Assembly (NCBI RefSeq): GCF_014195685.1
Contig: NZ_JACICF010000002.1
Location: forward strand, 124,001 to 188,000
From: Sphingomicrobium lutaoense
GTDB taxonomy: Bacteria > Pseudomonadota > Alphaproteobacteria > Sphingomonadales > Sphingomonadaceae
Reading direction: 5' to 3'
DNA: 64,000 nt
The notes under the pieces are model-generated. The model had not been told where the DNA came from, searched no databases, and saw nothing but the letters and a program-made list of their open reading frames with translations. Below are positions 7,924-16,350 of the stretch, piece by piece. A program made the translations under genes and the position numbers. Every line of letters starts with the position of its first letter. Positions within the stretch are counted from its first letter, which is position 1.

Positions 7924-8835
7924 GTGGATATCTATCTTCCCATCGCCGGAATGTCGGTCAACGCGCTGCTGATCGTCGCGCTGGGCGCGTTGGTGGGCAT
8001 CTTGTCGGGACTGTTCGGCGTGGGCGGGGGCTTTCTCACCACCCCTTTTCTCATCTTCTACGGGATCAGTCCCACGGTCGCGGTGGCTTCGGCGACCACG
8101 CAGATCACCGGGACAAGCGTGTCGGGCGTCGCCGCGCACATGAAGCGGCGCGGCGTGGATTTCCACATGGGCGCGGTGCTGATTGCGGGGGGCCTTCTCG
8201 GCTCGGTCGTCGGGGCGGGACTGTTCCGACTGCTCCAGGCCTCGGGGCAAGTCGATCTGGTGATCGGCTTTCTCTACGTCATCATGCTCGGTTCGATCGG
8301 CGGGCTGATGCTGCGCGATGCGCTGGTCGCGCTAGGCTGGCTCGAACCCCGGACCAAGCGCAAGGCGCGGCGCCGGCATAACAAATGGGTGGCGAGCCTG
8401 CCGCTTCGTTGGCGCTTCTATGCCTCGGGGCTTTATATCTCGCCTCTCGCCCCGCTCATCCTCGGTTTCCTTTCGGGCATTCTTACCGTGCTGCTTGGCG
8501 TGGGCGGGGGCTTCATCGTAGTCCCGGCGATGATCTATCTTCTCGGCATGTCGCCGCGCGTAGTGGTGGGAACCAGCCTCGTCATGATGCTCGCGGTGGC
8601 GGCGGCGACCACGCTCGTTCACAGCCTCACCACGTTCGCGGTGGACATCGTGCTTGCCACCTTGCTCCTCGCGGGGAGCGTGGTGGGGGCGCAATATGGC
8701 GCCCGGCTCGCCAATGTGATCAAGCCCGACTATCTCCGCCTCGGACTGGCGCTCATGATCCTCGGGGTCGCGATCCGCATGCTGCTCGGCCTCGCCTGGC
8801 AGCCCAGCGAAGTCTATTCGATCGTGCAGCTATGA
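7924..8835 (+). CDS. TauE/SafE family exporter (303 aa)
   Basis: Seven or eight hydrophobic helices arranged as two related halves, each with the family motif: GLFGVGGGFLTTPFL near residue 30 and LLGVGGGFIVVPAMIY near residue 195. This is typical of the sulfite exporter TauE/SafE family (Pfam PF01925), inner-membrane anion exporters or permeases. A basic loop (about 135-150) lies between the halves. A GTG start at 7924 is chosen because the MDIYLPIAGMSVNALL N-terminus looks family-like; an ATG at 7951 would trim it. The stop overlaps the next ATG (ATGA), coupling it to the TIGR02186 protein. Confidence 0.88.
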   Translation: MDIYLPIAGMSVNALLIVALGALVGILSGLFGVGGGFLTTPFLIFYGISPTVAVASATTQITGTSVSGVAAHMKRRGVDFHMGAVLIAGGLLGSVVGAGLFRLLQASGQVDLVIGFLYVIMLGSIGGLMLRDALVALGWLEPRTKRKARRRHNKWVASLPLRWRFYASGLYISPLAPLILGFLSGILTVLLGVGGGFIVVPAMIYLLGMSPRVVVGTSLVMMLAVAAATTLVHSLTTFAVDIVLATLLLAGSVVGAQYGARLANVIKPDYLRLGLALMILGVAIRMLLGLAWQPSEVYSIVQL

Positions 8836-9590
8836 TGCGCCCGCTGTTCCTTCTTGCCGCGATGTTCGCGCTGACCGGGGCGTCCCAGCCCCTTCTGGTG
8901 CCCGACATCTCGGCGCGCGAAGTGCAGATCCGCTACAGTTTCACCGGCGCGCAGCTACTCCTGTTCGGGGCGATCATCTATCCCGGCGGGCGAGTGCCCG
9001 ACGAGCCCGCCGAAGTCGCGGTGGTGCTGAAAGGACCGGTCGAATCGATACTGATGCGCGAGAAGGAGAAAGTGGCGGGCATCTGGATGAATGTCGAAAG
9101 CCACCATTTCCGCTCGGCCCCCGGCTTCTATGCGGTCGCCAGTTCGGCGCCCCTCGACAGTCTTGTCGACGAGCGCACCGCCGCCATCTACGAGCTCGGC
9201 CTCGAAAATCTGCAACTGTCGCCGGGCGGCGGAGCGCGGCCCGAGAAGGAGCGCCGCTTCGAGGCGGGTCTGATCGACCTTCGCGCGCGCCAGCAGCTCT
9301 ACAAGCAGGAGCCCAATGGCGTCGAGATTTCGGAAGGCGTCCTTTACCGCGCGCGCATCTCGATCCCCAGCCGCGTGCCGGTGGGCACCTATACCGCCGA
9401 GACCTATCTCATCCAAGACGGGCGCGTGCTCGCGGTGGCGACCCGCGACATCGTCATCGACAAGACGGGGTTCGAGCGGTTCATCGCGATTTCGGCGGTG
9501 CGCCACCCCTGGCTTTACGGCCTGGCGGCGGTGACCATTTCGCTGCTGCTGGGCGCCTTTGCCGCCTTCCTGTTTCGCAAAAGCGAATAA
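8832..9590 (+). CDS. TIGR02186-type membrane protein, partner of TauE/SafE (252 aa)
   Basis: A signal-like N-terminus is followed by LVPDISAREVQIRYSFTGA and LLLFGAIIYPG, hallmarks of the alphaproteobacterial TIGR02186 family. A long periplasmic region follows, then one C-terminal membrane helix (about residues 225-247) ending with a short basic tail. The ATG overlaps the stop of the upstream TauE/SafE gene. The pairing recurs in alphaproteobacteria, so this protein likely helps transport across the inner membrane, but its biochemical role is not known. Confidence 0.78.
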   Translation: MMRPLFLLAAMFALTGASQPLLVPDISAREVQIRYSFTGAQLLLFGAIIYPGGRVPDEPAEVAVVLKGPVESILMREKEKVAGIWMNVESHHFRSAPGFYAVASSAPLDSLVDERTAAIYELGLENLQLSPGGGARPEKERRFEAGLIDLRARQQLYKQEPNGVEISEGVLYRARISIPSRVPVGTYTAETYLIQDGRVLAVATRDIVIDKTGFERFIAISAVRHPWLYGLAAVTISLLLGAFAAFLFRKSE

Positions 9591-9627
9591 ATAACGTACA
9601 TAAGCCAATATTAACCGCTTTGGGGGT

Positions 9628-11352
9628 ATGGCGATGGACAAAGGTAACCATCAGCAATCGGACAGCGTATCCATGAACGAACAGCCCAATCTCCAGCAGT
9701 TTGTCAGCGAACTGAACAGCTATAGCCGCGAGGAAGGCGATACGCCTCCTGCCGTTCGGGGCGCCGAGGCGCCGATCGGCCATGTGCTCGAGATTGCCGG
9801 TTCGGGAAGCCGCGTCGTCCTCGACGCGCGGCGGCTGATGGAATTGCAGGGCAACGAGGACCCGGCGCTGTCCATGTCGGGCCAGGTCGGCAGCCAGGTG
9901 AAGATGCCGGTGGGAAATAGCTGGCTGATCGCCAATGTCCGCACGATGCGCGCCTTCGAGGGCACCACCGTCCTTGCCCATGTCGACTTTCTCGGCGAGG
10001 GCAAGCGCGACAGCAGCGGAGGCATGTCTTCCTTCAAGCGCGGGGTGACGCGCTTTCCCATTCCGGGCTGCGAAGTCCATCCGGTGACCACGCCCGATCT
10101 CCAGTCGGTGTTCGCCGCCGACAACCGCCCGCATATCGAGATCGGCACCGTCTATCCGACCGACGACATTCGCGGCGCGCTTTATGTCGACCCGATGCTC
10201 GGCAAGCATTTCGCGGTGCTGGGCTCGACGGGTACGGGTAAGTCGACCTCGGTGTCGCTCATCCTCCACCGCATCTGCGAAGCATCGCCCGAGGGTCATA
10301 TCGTGATGATCGATCCGCACGGAGAATATTCGGCGGCCTTCAAGGGCTTTGGCGAGATTTTCAACGTCGACAATCTCCAGCTGCCCTACTGGCTGATGAA
10401 TTTCGAGGAGCATTGCGAAGTGATGCTGACCTCGTCGGGCAAGGACCGGCAGCGCGACGAGGACATCCTCGCCAAATGCCTTCTGGAAGCGCGCACGCGC
10501 AACAAGATGGCCGCCGAATTCGGAAAGGTCACTGTCGACAGCCCGATCCCCTATCTGCTCACCGACCTCAATCAGATCATCGTCAACGAGATGGGCAAGC
10601 TCGACCGGGCGGGCGATGCCGCGCCTTACCAGCGCCTCAAGAACAAGCTCGACGAGCTGCGCACCGACCCGCGCTTCTCGTTCATGTTCTCGGGCATGAT
10701 GGTGTCCGACACGATGGGCAAGTTCCTTGCCAAGATGTTCCGCCTGCCCGCCGAGGGCCGCCCGATCTCGATCGTCGACGTCTCGGGCGTGCCGTCCGAA
10801 GTCACCTCGACCGTGGTGTCGGTGCTGGCGCGAATGGTGTTCGACTATGCCATCTGGTCGCGCACCGAAGCGCAGCGCCCGATGCTCCTCGTCTGCGAGG
10901 AAGCGCATCGCTACGTTCCCAAGGACGAAAGCGGGGGCGGCCAGGCGGTGCGCCGTATCCTCGAGCGGATCGCCAAGGAAGGCCGTAAATATGGCGTGTC
11001 GCTGGGCCTCATCACCCAGCGCCCGTCCGACCTTGCCGAAGGCGTGCTGTCGCAGTGCGGCACGATCATCTCGATGCGCCTCAACAACGAACGCGACCAG
11101 GACGTGGTGCGCGCCGCGATGCCCGAAGGCGCGCGCGGTTTCCTCGATGCCATTCCGGCTCTGCGCAACCGCGAGTGCATCGCCAGCGGCGAGGGCGTGA
11201 ACATTCCGATCCGCGTCACCTTCGATACGCTCGAGGCCGAGAAGCGCCCGGCATCGTCCGATCCGAGCTTTGCCGAGATGTGGAAGCAGACCGGCGACGA
11301 AGAAGGCATCATCTCGCGCACCGTCCGCCGCTGGCGCGGTCACGGCAAATAA
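9628..11352 (+). CDS. HerA-like/DUF87 ATP-binding protein (574 aa)
   Basis: HerA/FtsK-superfamily ATPase. An N-terminal HAS-barrel-like region (about 45-180) is followed by Walker A GSTGTGKST (about 199-207), a MIDPHGEYS segment, Walker B LLVCEEAHRYVP (about 420) and SLGLITQRPSDL. The conserved Arg-rich ERIAKEGRKYGV helix precedes the last motif. HerA proteins are hexameric translocases involved in DNA processing, often with the NurA nuclease, but no nurA lies nearby, so the partner is unknown. The ATG at 9628 is very close to GGGGG; the in-frame ATG at 9634 has better spacing. A second, distinct HerA-like gene lies at 46349-47806. Confidence 0.8.
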   Translation: MAMDKGNHQQSDSVSMNEQPNLQQFVSELNSYSREEGDTPPAVRGAEAPIGHVLEIAGSGSRVVLDARRLMELQGNEDPALSMSGQVGSQVKMPVGNSWLIANVRTMRAFEGTTVLAHVDFLGEGKRDSSGGMSSFKRGVTRFPIPGCEVHPVTTPDLQSVFAADNRPHIEIGTVYPTDDIRGALYVDPMLGKHFAVLGSTGTGKSTSVSLILHRICEASPEGHIVMIDPHGEYSAAFKGFGEIFNVDNLQLPYWLMNFEEHCEVMLTSSGKDRQRDEDILAKCLLEARTRNKMAAEFGKVTVDSPIPYLLTDLNQIIVNEMGKLDRAGDAAPYQRLKNKLDELRTDPRFSFMFSGMMVSDTMGKFLAKMFRLPAEGRPISIVDVSGVPSEVTSTVVSVLARMVFDYAIWSRTEAQRPMLLVCEEAHRYVPKDESGGGQAVRRILERIAKEGRKYGVSLGLITQRPSDLAEGVLSQCGTIISMRLNNERDQDVVRAAMPEGARGFLDAIPALRNRECIASGEGVNIPIRVTFDTLEAEKRPASSDPSFAEMWKQTGDEEGIISRTVRRWRGHGK

Positions 11353-11383
11353 GGCCGGCGCGAGAAATCCTCGGGGGAAGGAA

Positions 11384-11411
11384 GGGCGTCCGCATCGCGG
11401 GCGCCTTTTTT
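11384..11411 (+). terminator. Rho-independent terminator after the HerA-like gene
   Basis: A 9-bp GC stem (11385-11393 with 11397-11405, one wobble) has a 3-base loop and is followed by six T. It lies between the HerA-like gene and the convergent M23 peptidase gene. Confidence 0.8.
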
Positions 11412-11419
11412 CGTCGGGG

Positions 11420-12877
11420 TCAGGCGGTCGGTGCGGAGGTAGCCGCGACGCGCATCGGGGCAAGCGCCAGATATTCGCGCTGACGCTTCTTCAGCGCCTC
11501 GAGCGCGGGACCCGAAAGCGGGGCGCGGCGGACCATGTTGACGCTGCGCGGATCGACGCGGCGCCCGCCCACGCTGATTTCGTAGTGGAGATGCGGCCCG
11601 GTCGAGAGACCCGACGAGCCGACATAGCCGATGACCTCGCCGCGCCGCACGCGGCTGCCCGCGGGGACCGCTATGCCGCTGAGGTGCGAATAGCTGGTCA
11701 CCACCCCGCCTTCATGGGCGATCTTGACGCGACGGCCATGCCCGCCATTCCAGCCCGCCAGCGCGACCTGGCCATCGGCGGCGGCGACCACGGGCGTGCC
11801 CTTGCGCGCCCCGAAATCGAGACCGCCATGCATCCGCATGTAGCGGAGGATGGGATGGCGGCGCATGCCATAGTTGGAAGTGATCGGCGCGGCGACCGGC
11901 CAGACCATGCCTTCGTCGGCCTGGCCGTCGAGGCCTTCGGTATCGATCCATTGCCGCTTGCCCGCGACCGGCCATTTCAAAAGCGACAGCGGCTCGCCGT
12001 CGGAGGGGGAGATCGCGGCGTAGAGCAGAGGGCCGGGCATGCGCTCGCCGCCTTCGCTTTGCCTTTGTTCGAAGACCAGGTCGAACAGCGCGCCATGGCC
12101 CAATGCCCCGACATCGACCCGTTCGCCGATCGCCTTGAGATAGTCGGCGGCGATGCGCGGGGTCGCGCCGGCGGCGCGCAGCGACCAGTAGAGACCGCCG
12201 TCCGAGCGGCCACGGATGCGCTGCGGCGCGCTGCGGATCGCGATCGAGGCGGTGCGCACGATGAAACGGTCTTCCCGCCTTTCGAGTTCGACCTTGAGAT
12301 CCTGCCGCGCCATGAGGCTCATCGCCTCGATCGGGCGCGATCCGTCAATGCGCGTGGCGCCGAGCCGGACATTGACCCGCGTGCCCGCAGGGAGCGGAGC
12401 GGAGGCCACCGAGCGCACGGCGGCATCGGCCGCGCGGGCATCGCGCGCGGTGACGCCTGCGCGCTTCAACCCGGCTTCGAGGCGATCGCCCTTGCCGAGC
12501 GTCGCCACCAGTTCGCGATAGGGCCGTTCGGGAACCGCGCGGAGCGGTTCGACCATCGGCCCGGCGGCCATGCGCATTCCGACCTGGCTGCCGGTGCGGG
12601 CTTCGGAAATGCCCGCTGCTGCCAGTTCCTCGGCCTGCTGGCCTTCTGGGAGCGATGGGGGCGATTGTGGGAGCGGCCGCGTCATCGGAAGCGACATCGC
12701 CCCGAGAAGGAGGCCCGCACCGCACAGGGTCGCGGCGCCGCGCCACCAGCGCGCGCTGCCCACGTTCGAGCGCAGGTCGACGATCAGCCAGGCATCGTCT
12801 TCGACAATGGGGGACGCGGCGGCGCGGGCGCGCAGAGCGCGCCAATCGCTCATTCCGTCCGGGGCCATATCGTTCAT
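11420..12877 (-). CDS. M23 family metallopeptidase, membrane-anchored (485 aa)
   Basis: Cytoplasmic N-terminal segment, one membrane helix (about 44-64), a periplasmic linker region, then a C-terminal LytM/M23 domain (about 330-440). The zinc ligands are visible in MHGGLDFGA (H-x3-D) and GPHLHYEI (H-x-H). SNYGMRRHPILRYMRMH is the typical entry to the domain. Such proteins are DD- or LD-endopeptidases that trim peptidoglycan cross-links, or their regulators; the intact ligands suggest activity. It is divergent from the SUV3-like helicase, and a TTAACCAT box lies in the shared upstream region at 12949-12956. Confidence 0.87.
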   Translation of the reverse strand: MNDMAPDGMSDWRALRARAAASPIVEDDAWLIVDLRSNVGSARWWRGAATLCGAGLLLGAMSLPMTRPLPQSPPSLPEGQQAEELAAAGISEARTGSQVGMRMAAGPMVEPLRAVPERPYRELVATLGKGDRLEAGLKRAGVTARDARAADAAVRSVASAPLPAGTRVNVRLGATRIDGSRPIEAMSLMARQDLKVELERREDRFIVRTASIAIRSAPQRIRGRSDGGLYWSLRAAGATPRIAADYLKAIGERVDVGALGHGALFDLVFEQRQSEGGERMPGPLLYAAISPSDGEPLSLLKWPVAGKRQWIDTEGLDGQADEGMVWPVAAPITSNYGMRRHPILRYMRMHGGLDFGARKGTPVVAAADGQVALAGWNGGHGRRVKIAHEGGVVTSYSHLSGIAVPAGSRVRRGEVIGYVGSSGLSTGPHLHYEISVGGRRVDPRSVNMVRRAPLSGPALEALKKRQREYLALAPMRVAATSAPTA

Positions 12878-12948
12878 ACGCTCTCTTGGCGGTCTCTTCC
12901 CTGCGCGCTCCCCCGCGCGCGAATCGATCCGCTTCCTTATGCCCGATC

Positions 12949-12956
12949 ATGGTTAA
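12949..12956 (-). promoter_or_regulatory. TTAACCAT box between M23 peptidase and helicase genes
   Basis: The minus strand reads TTAACCAT, the extended CtrA half-site reported in alphaproteobacteria. It is 72 bases upstream of the M23 start and 83 upstream of the helicase start. Inferred. Confidence 0.35.
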
Positions 12957-13038
12957 CAAGCCGCTATGGCCGAAAAAAGCCACGACCATCGCCGGTTGGC
13001 CCTTGCATCGCTGCGCGGCGCGCCCCAGAATCCTTGCC

Positions 13039-15582
13039 ATGTCCCGACACGCGGACGGCCTAGTCCGGGCCATCTTGGGCCCCACCAATACCGGCAAGAC
13101 CCACTTGGCGATCGAGCGGATGTGCGCCCATTCATCGGGCGTGATCGGCTTCCCGCTGCGCCTCCTTGCGCGCGAGGTCTATGACCGGGTGGTCGCGCTG
13201 AAAGGCGAGAGCCAAGTCGCGCTGGTGACCGGCGAGGAGCGCATCGTGCCGCCAGGCGCGCGCTATGTCCTGTGCACCGCCGAATCCATGCCCGTCCCGA
13301 GCCGCCAGGGCGATCTTCTGCCCGGCGAGCCCGGCGACTTGCCGCGCGACTATGCCTTTGCCGCGATCGACGAAGCGCAACTGGGGATCGATCCCGAACG
13401 CGGCCATGTCTTTACCGACCGGATGCTGCGCGCGCGGGGACGCGAGGAGACGCTGATCCTCGGTTCGGACACGCTGCGCCCTGTGGTGCGCGAACTGCTT
13501 CCCGAGGCCGAGATCGTCTCGCGCCCGCGTTTTTCCACCTTGAGCTATGCCGGATCGACCAAGCTGTCGCGGCTGCCGCCGCGCAGTGCGATCGTCGCCT
13601 TCTCGGCCGAGCAGGTCTATGCGATCGCCGAAATGCTGCGCCGCTTCAAGGGCGGGGCAGCGGTGGTGATGGGCGCATTGTCGCCCGCGACGCGCAATGC
13701 CCAGGTCGATCTCTTCCAGCGCGGCGAAGTCGATTATCTGGTTGCCACCGATGCCATCGGCATGGGGCTCAACATGGACGTGCGCCATGTCGCCTTCGCG
13801 GGGCTGTCCAAGTTCGACGGTCGGCGCGAGAGGCGGCTGCGGATCGCCGAGATGGCGCAGATTGCGGGCCGCGCGGGGCGGCACCAAACCGACGGCACCT
13901 TCGGCTCGCTCGCGGTGGGCGATGGCGGGGCCGAATTCACCGACGAGGAAATTGCCAATATCGAGGCGCACCGCTTCCGCCCGATCGAGACGCTTTTCTG
14001 GCGCAATGCCGATCTCGATTACAGCGATGTGAGCGCGCTGATCGCGAGCCTCGAGGAAAAGAGCGAGGACCCGCTGCTGCGCTCTGCGCCGCTCGCCATC
14101 GATCTCGCGGTGCTCAAGATCCTCGCCGAGGATCCGGCGATCGCGGCGCTTCGCGGCAACAAGGCGCGCACGCTCTGGGCCTGTTGCGGGCTGCCAGATT
14201 TCCGGAAAGTGGGGGCGACCCATCATGCGCGCATGGTGCGGCGCATCTATTCCTATATCGGCGAGGGCGGGCATATCCCGCAGGATTGGTTCGCCGCCGA
14301 GGTCGCGCGGCTCGATCATGTGATGGGCGATATCGAAACGCTCGCCGACCGGCTCGCCGGAGTGCGCAGCTGGGCCTATATCGCACAGCGGTCCGACTGG
14401 CTGCAAAACCCCGCGCGCTGGGCCGAACGCACCCGCGAAGTCGAGGCGCGGCTGTCCGATGCGCTCCATGCCGGGTTGACCCAGCGCTTCGTCGACCGGC
14501 GCACCGCAGTGCTGGTACGCGACATCGGCGCGCATGGCGCCGACGCGCTGCCGGTCACGGTGGCCGCCGATGGCGAAGTATCGGTGGGTCCCGAACCGAT
14601 CGGCCATTTGCAGGGCTTCGATTTTACTGTCGATCCGACCGCGCGGCTGGCCGACAAGCGGCTGCTGCTCGCAGCGGCCGAGCGGCGGCTGGGCAAGGAA
14701 TTGGCGCGTCGCGCGCGCAAGCTGGTCGATGCCCCCGACACCGCATTCCAGCTGGTTGAGGATGGCGACCGGATCGGCATCGCCTGGGAAGGGCAGCTTC
14801 TTGCCCATCTCGCGCCCGGCCGCTCGCTTCTCGAGCCCGCGGTCCGGACGACCCGCGCGCTCGACCGATTGTCGGCACCGCAGCGCGCGGCGCTTCGCGG
14901 GCGGCTCGAACGCTGGCTCGAGACGATGATCGAACGGCATCTCTCGCCGCTCAAACAATTGGGCGATGCCGCCTCGGACAAGAAAAGCACGCCCGGCGTG
15001 CGCGCGGTCGCGGCGATGCTCGTCGATGCCGGCGGGCTGTTGCCGCGCAAGTCGCTGATGGCTGCGATCAAGGCGCTCGAGAAAAGCGACCGCACCGCGC
15101 TCCACAAGCTGCGGGTGCGCCTCGGCGCGCTCGACGTTTTCATCGCCACCCTCCTCAAGCCTGCCGCGCAGCAATGGCGCGCGGCCTTGCTGGCGGTGCG
15201 CGACGACCGGCCGATGCCGCGCCTTCCGGCACCCGGCGCAGCGCTGCTCGACGGTGGGGCCGACGAACATGGCGCGGCGCTGGCCTTCCGGCGAGTGGGA
15301 CAGAAATGGCTGCGCGTGGACATGGCCGACCGGCTCGCCGCCCATGCGCTCAAGGCACGGTCGCGGCACGAACCCGATCCCGTCGATCTGCCGCTCGCGA
15401 CCAGTCTCGGCCTCGACGAGGGGGCGATCCGCAAGCTGATGGCCGACGTGGGCTTCGTTCCCTCGGGCGAAGCGTGGAAGTGGCGCGGCCATCGGCGGCG
15501 CAAGGCGCAGGGCAAGCAGGCGCGGCGGCAGGCAAGCCGGCCCAGCAATGCCTTCGCCGACGCGCTCAAGGACCTGAAATAG
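13039..15582 (+). CDS. SUV3-like DExH RNA/DNA helicase (847 aa)
   Basis: Superfamily 2 helicase. Walker A is GPTNTGKT (residues 13-20). Motif II is D-E-A-Q, in AAIDEAQLGIDPERGH. The helicase C-terminal core holds the QIAGRAGRH motif VI. A long alphaproteobacteria-type C-terminal region follows, ending in a basic tail (WRGHRRRKAQGKQARRQ) that may bind nucleic acid. The ATG at 13039 puts the P-loop 12 residues in, as in homologues. The S4 gene starts 16 bases downstream and fdxA follows, a conserved alphaproteobacterial order. By homology to mitochondrial SUV3 it may act in RNA turnover; the bacterial role is unsettled. Confidence 0.87.
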   Translation: MSRHADGLVRAILGPTNTGKTHLAIERMCAHSSGVIGFPLRLLAREVYDRVVALKGESQVALVTGEERIVPPGARYVLCTAESMPVPSRQGDLLPGEPGDLPRDYAFAAIDEAQLGIDPERGHVFTDRMLRARGREETLILGSDTLRPVVRELLPEAEIVSRPRFSTLSYAGSTKLSRLPPRSAIVAFSAEQVYAIAEMLRRFKGGAAVVMGALSPATRNAQVDLFQRGEVDYLVATDAIGMGLNMDVRHVAFAGLSKFDGRRERRLRIAEMAQIAGRAGRHQTDGTFGSLAVGDGGAEFTDEEIANIEAHRFRPIETLFWRNADLDYSDVSALIASLEEKSEDPLLRSAPLAIDLAVLKILAEDPAIAALRGNKARTLWACCGLPDFRKVGATHHARMVRRIYSYIGEGGHIPQDWFAAEVARLDHVMGDIETLADRLAGVRSWAYIAQRSDWLQNPARWAERTREVEARLSDALHAGLTQRFVDRRTAVLVRDIGAHGADALPVTVAADGEVSVGPEPIGHLQGFDFTVDPTARLADKRLLLAAAERRLGKELARRARKLVDAPDTAFQLVEDGDRIGIAWEGQLLAHLAPGRSLLEPAVRTTRALDRLSAPQRAALRGRLERWLETMIERHLSPLKQLGDAASDKKSTPGVRAVAAMLVDAGGLLPRKSLMAAIKALEKSDRTALHKLRVRLGALDVFIATLLKPAAQQWRAALLAVRDDRPMPRLPAPGAALLDGGADEHGAALAFRRVGQKWLRVDMADRLAAHALKARSRHEPDPVDLPLATSLGLDEGAIRKLMADVGFVPSGEAWKWRGHRRRKAQGKQARRQASRPSNAFADALKDLK

Positions 15583-15598
15583 GGCACGAGGCGGAGCG

Positions 15599-15883
15599 TT
15601 GCGGCTCGACACCTTTCTCTATCGCGTGCGCTATGCCCGAACGCGCGGGCGGGTCCAGCACCTCCTTGCCGAGGGCAAGGTGCGGATCGACGGGCGGCGG
15701 GCGGAAAAGCCTGGCCTGGCGGTGCGGGAAGGCATGGTCCTCACGCTTCCATTCCACGGCAGCGTGCGGGTGTTGCGCATCCTCTCGCTGCCCGAGCGGC
15801 GCGGCCCGGCGAGCGAAGCGCGCGGCTGTTACGAGGAGCTGGGGAAAGATGCGAACGACTCGCATCAGGCCCCTAGCGATTGA
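15599..15883 (+). CDS. S4 domain RNA-binding protein, Hsp15-like (94 aa)
   Basis: The N-terminal half is an S4 RNA-binding domain: RLDTFLYRVRYARTRGRVQH, then GKVRIDGRR and a strand with A-V-R-E-G-M-V-L-T-L. This fits the Hsp15/HslR family, which in E. coli binds stalled 50S subunits carrying peptidyl-tRNA. The start is TTG at 15599 with GAGGCGGAG just upstream; no in-frame ATG would give the S4 N-terminus. It is 16 bases after the helicase gene, so probably cotranscribed. The low-complexity C-terminus does not resemble E. coli Hsp15. Confidence 0.82.
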   Translation: MRLDTFLYRVRYARTRGRVQHLLAEGKVRIDGRRAEKPGLAVREGMVLTLPFHGSVRVLRILSLPERRGPASEARGCYEELGKDANDSHQAPSD

Positions 15884-15940
15884 CGCGGTGAATCCTGCGC
15901 CTTAGCGACAGGGCAAAGTTCAGAACGGAGCCAGTAAACC

Positions 15941-16279
15941 ATGACCTATGTCGTCACCGACGCCTGCATCAAATGCAAATATATGGACTGCGTCGAGGTC
16001 TGTCCGGTCGACTGTTTCTACGAAGGCGAGAACATGCTCGTCATCAATCCCAACGAATGCATCGACTGCGGCGTTTGCGAACCCGAATGTCCCGCCGAGG
16101 CGATCCTGCCCGACACCGAGGCCGATACCGACAAGTGGGTCGAACTGAACAGCAAATATAGCGCCGCCTGGCCGAACATCACGGTCAAGAAGGAAAGCCC
16201 CGAGGACGCCGACGAATATAAGGGCATGGAAGGCAAGTTCGAGAAATTCTTCTCGCCCGAGCCCGGCGAAGGCGACTGA
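15941..16279 (+). CDS. fdxA: Seven-iron ferredoxin FdxA (112 aa)
   Basis: Contains the 3Fe-4S/4Fe-4S ferredoxin pattern: [19 protein letters not shown] (first motif) and [18 protein letters not shown] (second motif, C-x2-C-x2-C-x3-C-P). The C-terminal extension with W-V-E-L-N and Y-K-G-M-E-G is typical of alphaproteobacterial FdxA. It is a cytoplasmic low-potential electron carrier; partners are unknown. It follows the S4 protein gene by 57 bases. A strong terminator begins 36 bases after the stop. Confidence 0.93.
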   Translation: MTYVVTDACIKCKYMDCVEVCPVDCFYEGENMLVINPNECIDCGVCEPECPAEAILPDTEADTDKWVELNSKYSAAWPNITVKKESPEDADEYKGMEGKFEKFFSPEPGEGD

Positions 16280-16314
16280 TCGCCCGGGAACCCGACACAG
16301 CTTCCAATCGCTGA

Positions 16315-16349
16315 ACCCCTCGAAGCCACCATGTTTCGAGGGGTTTTTT
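16315..16349 (+). terminator. Terminator after fdxA whose 3' arm holds the next gene's SD
   Basis: A perfect 10-bp stem (16315-16324 with 16335-16344), a 10-base loop, then a run of six T at 16344-16349. The 3' arm contains GAGGGG (16338-16343), which lies 7 bases before the ATG of the MipA/OmpV-like gene at 16351. One element therefore ends fdxA transcription and, in read-through RNA, can hide the next Shine-Dalgarno. Confidence 0.85.
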
Positions 16350-16350
16350 C

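Noticed and set aside
6646-8250. A 534-codon open frame on the minus strand across the metalloprotease-like gene and into TauE
   Set aside because: It is antisense to two well-supported genes, has Arg/Ala-rich composition typical of shadow frames in GC-rich DNA and shows no family motif.
9481-11463. A 660-codon minus-strand frame opposite the HerA-like gene
   Set aside because: It lies antisense to clear Walker A/B-bearing coding sequence, with His/Arg/Asp-rich low-complexity composition and no signal or domain.
13132-15612. An 826-codon minus-strand frame opposite the SUV3-like helicase
   Set aside because: Its length comes from codon bias in the real gene on the other strand; the helicase motifs make that strand the coding one.
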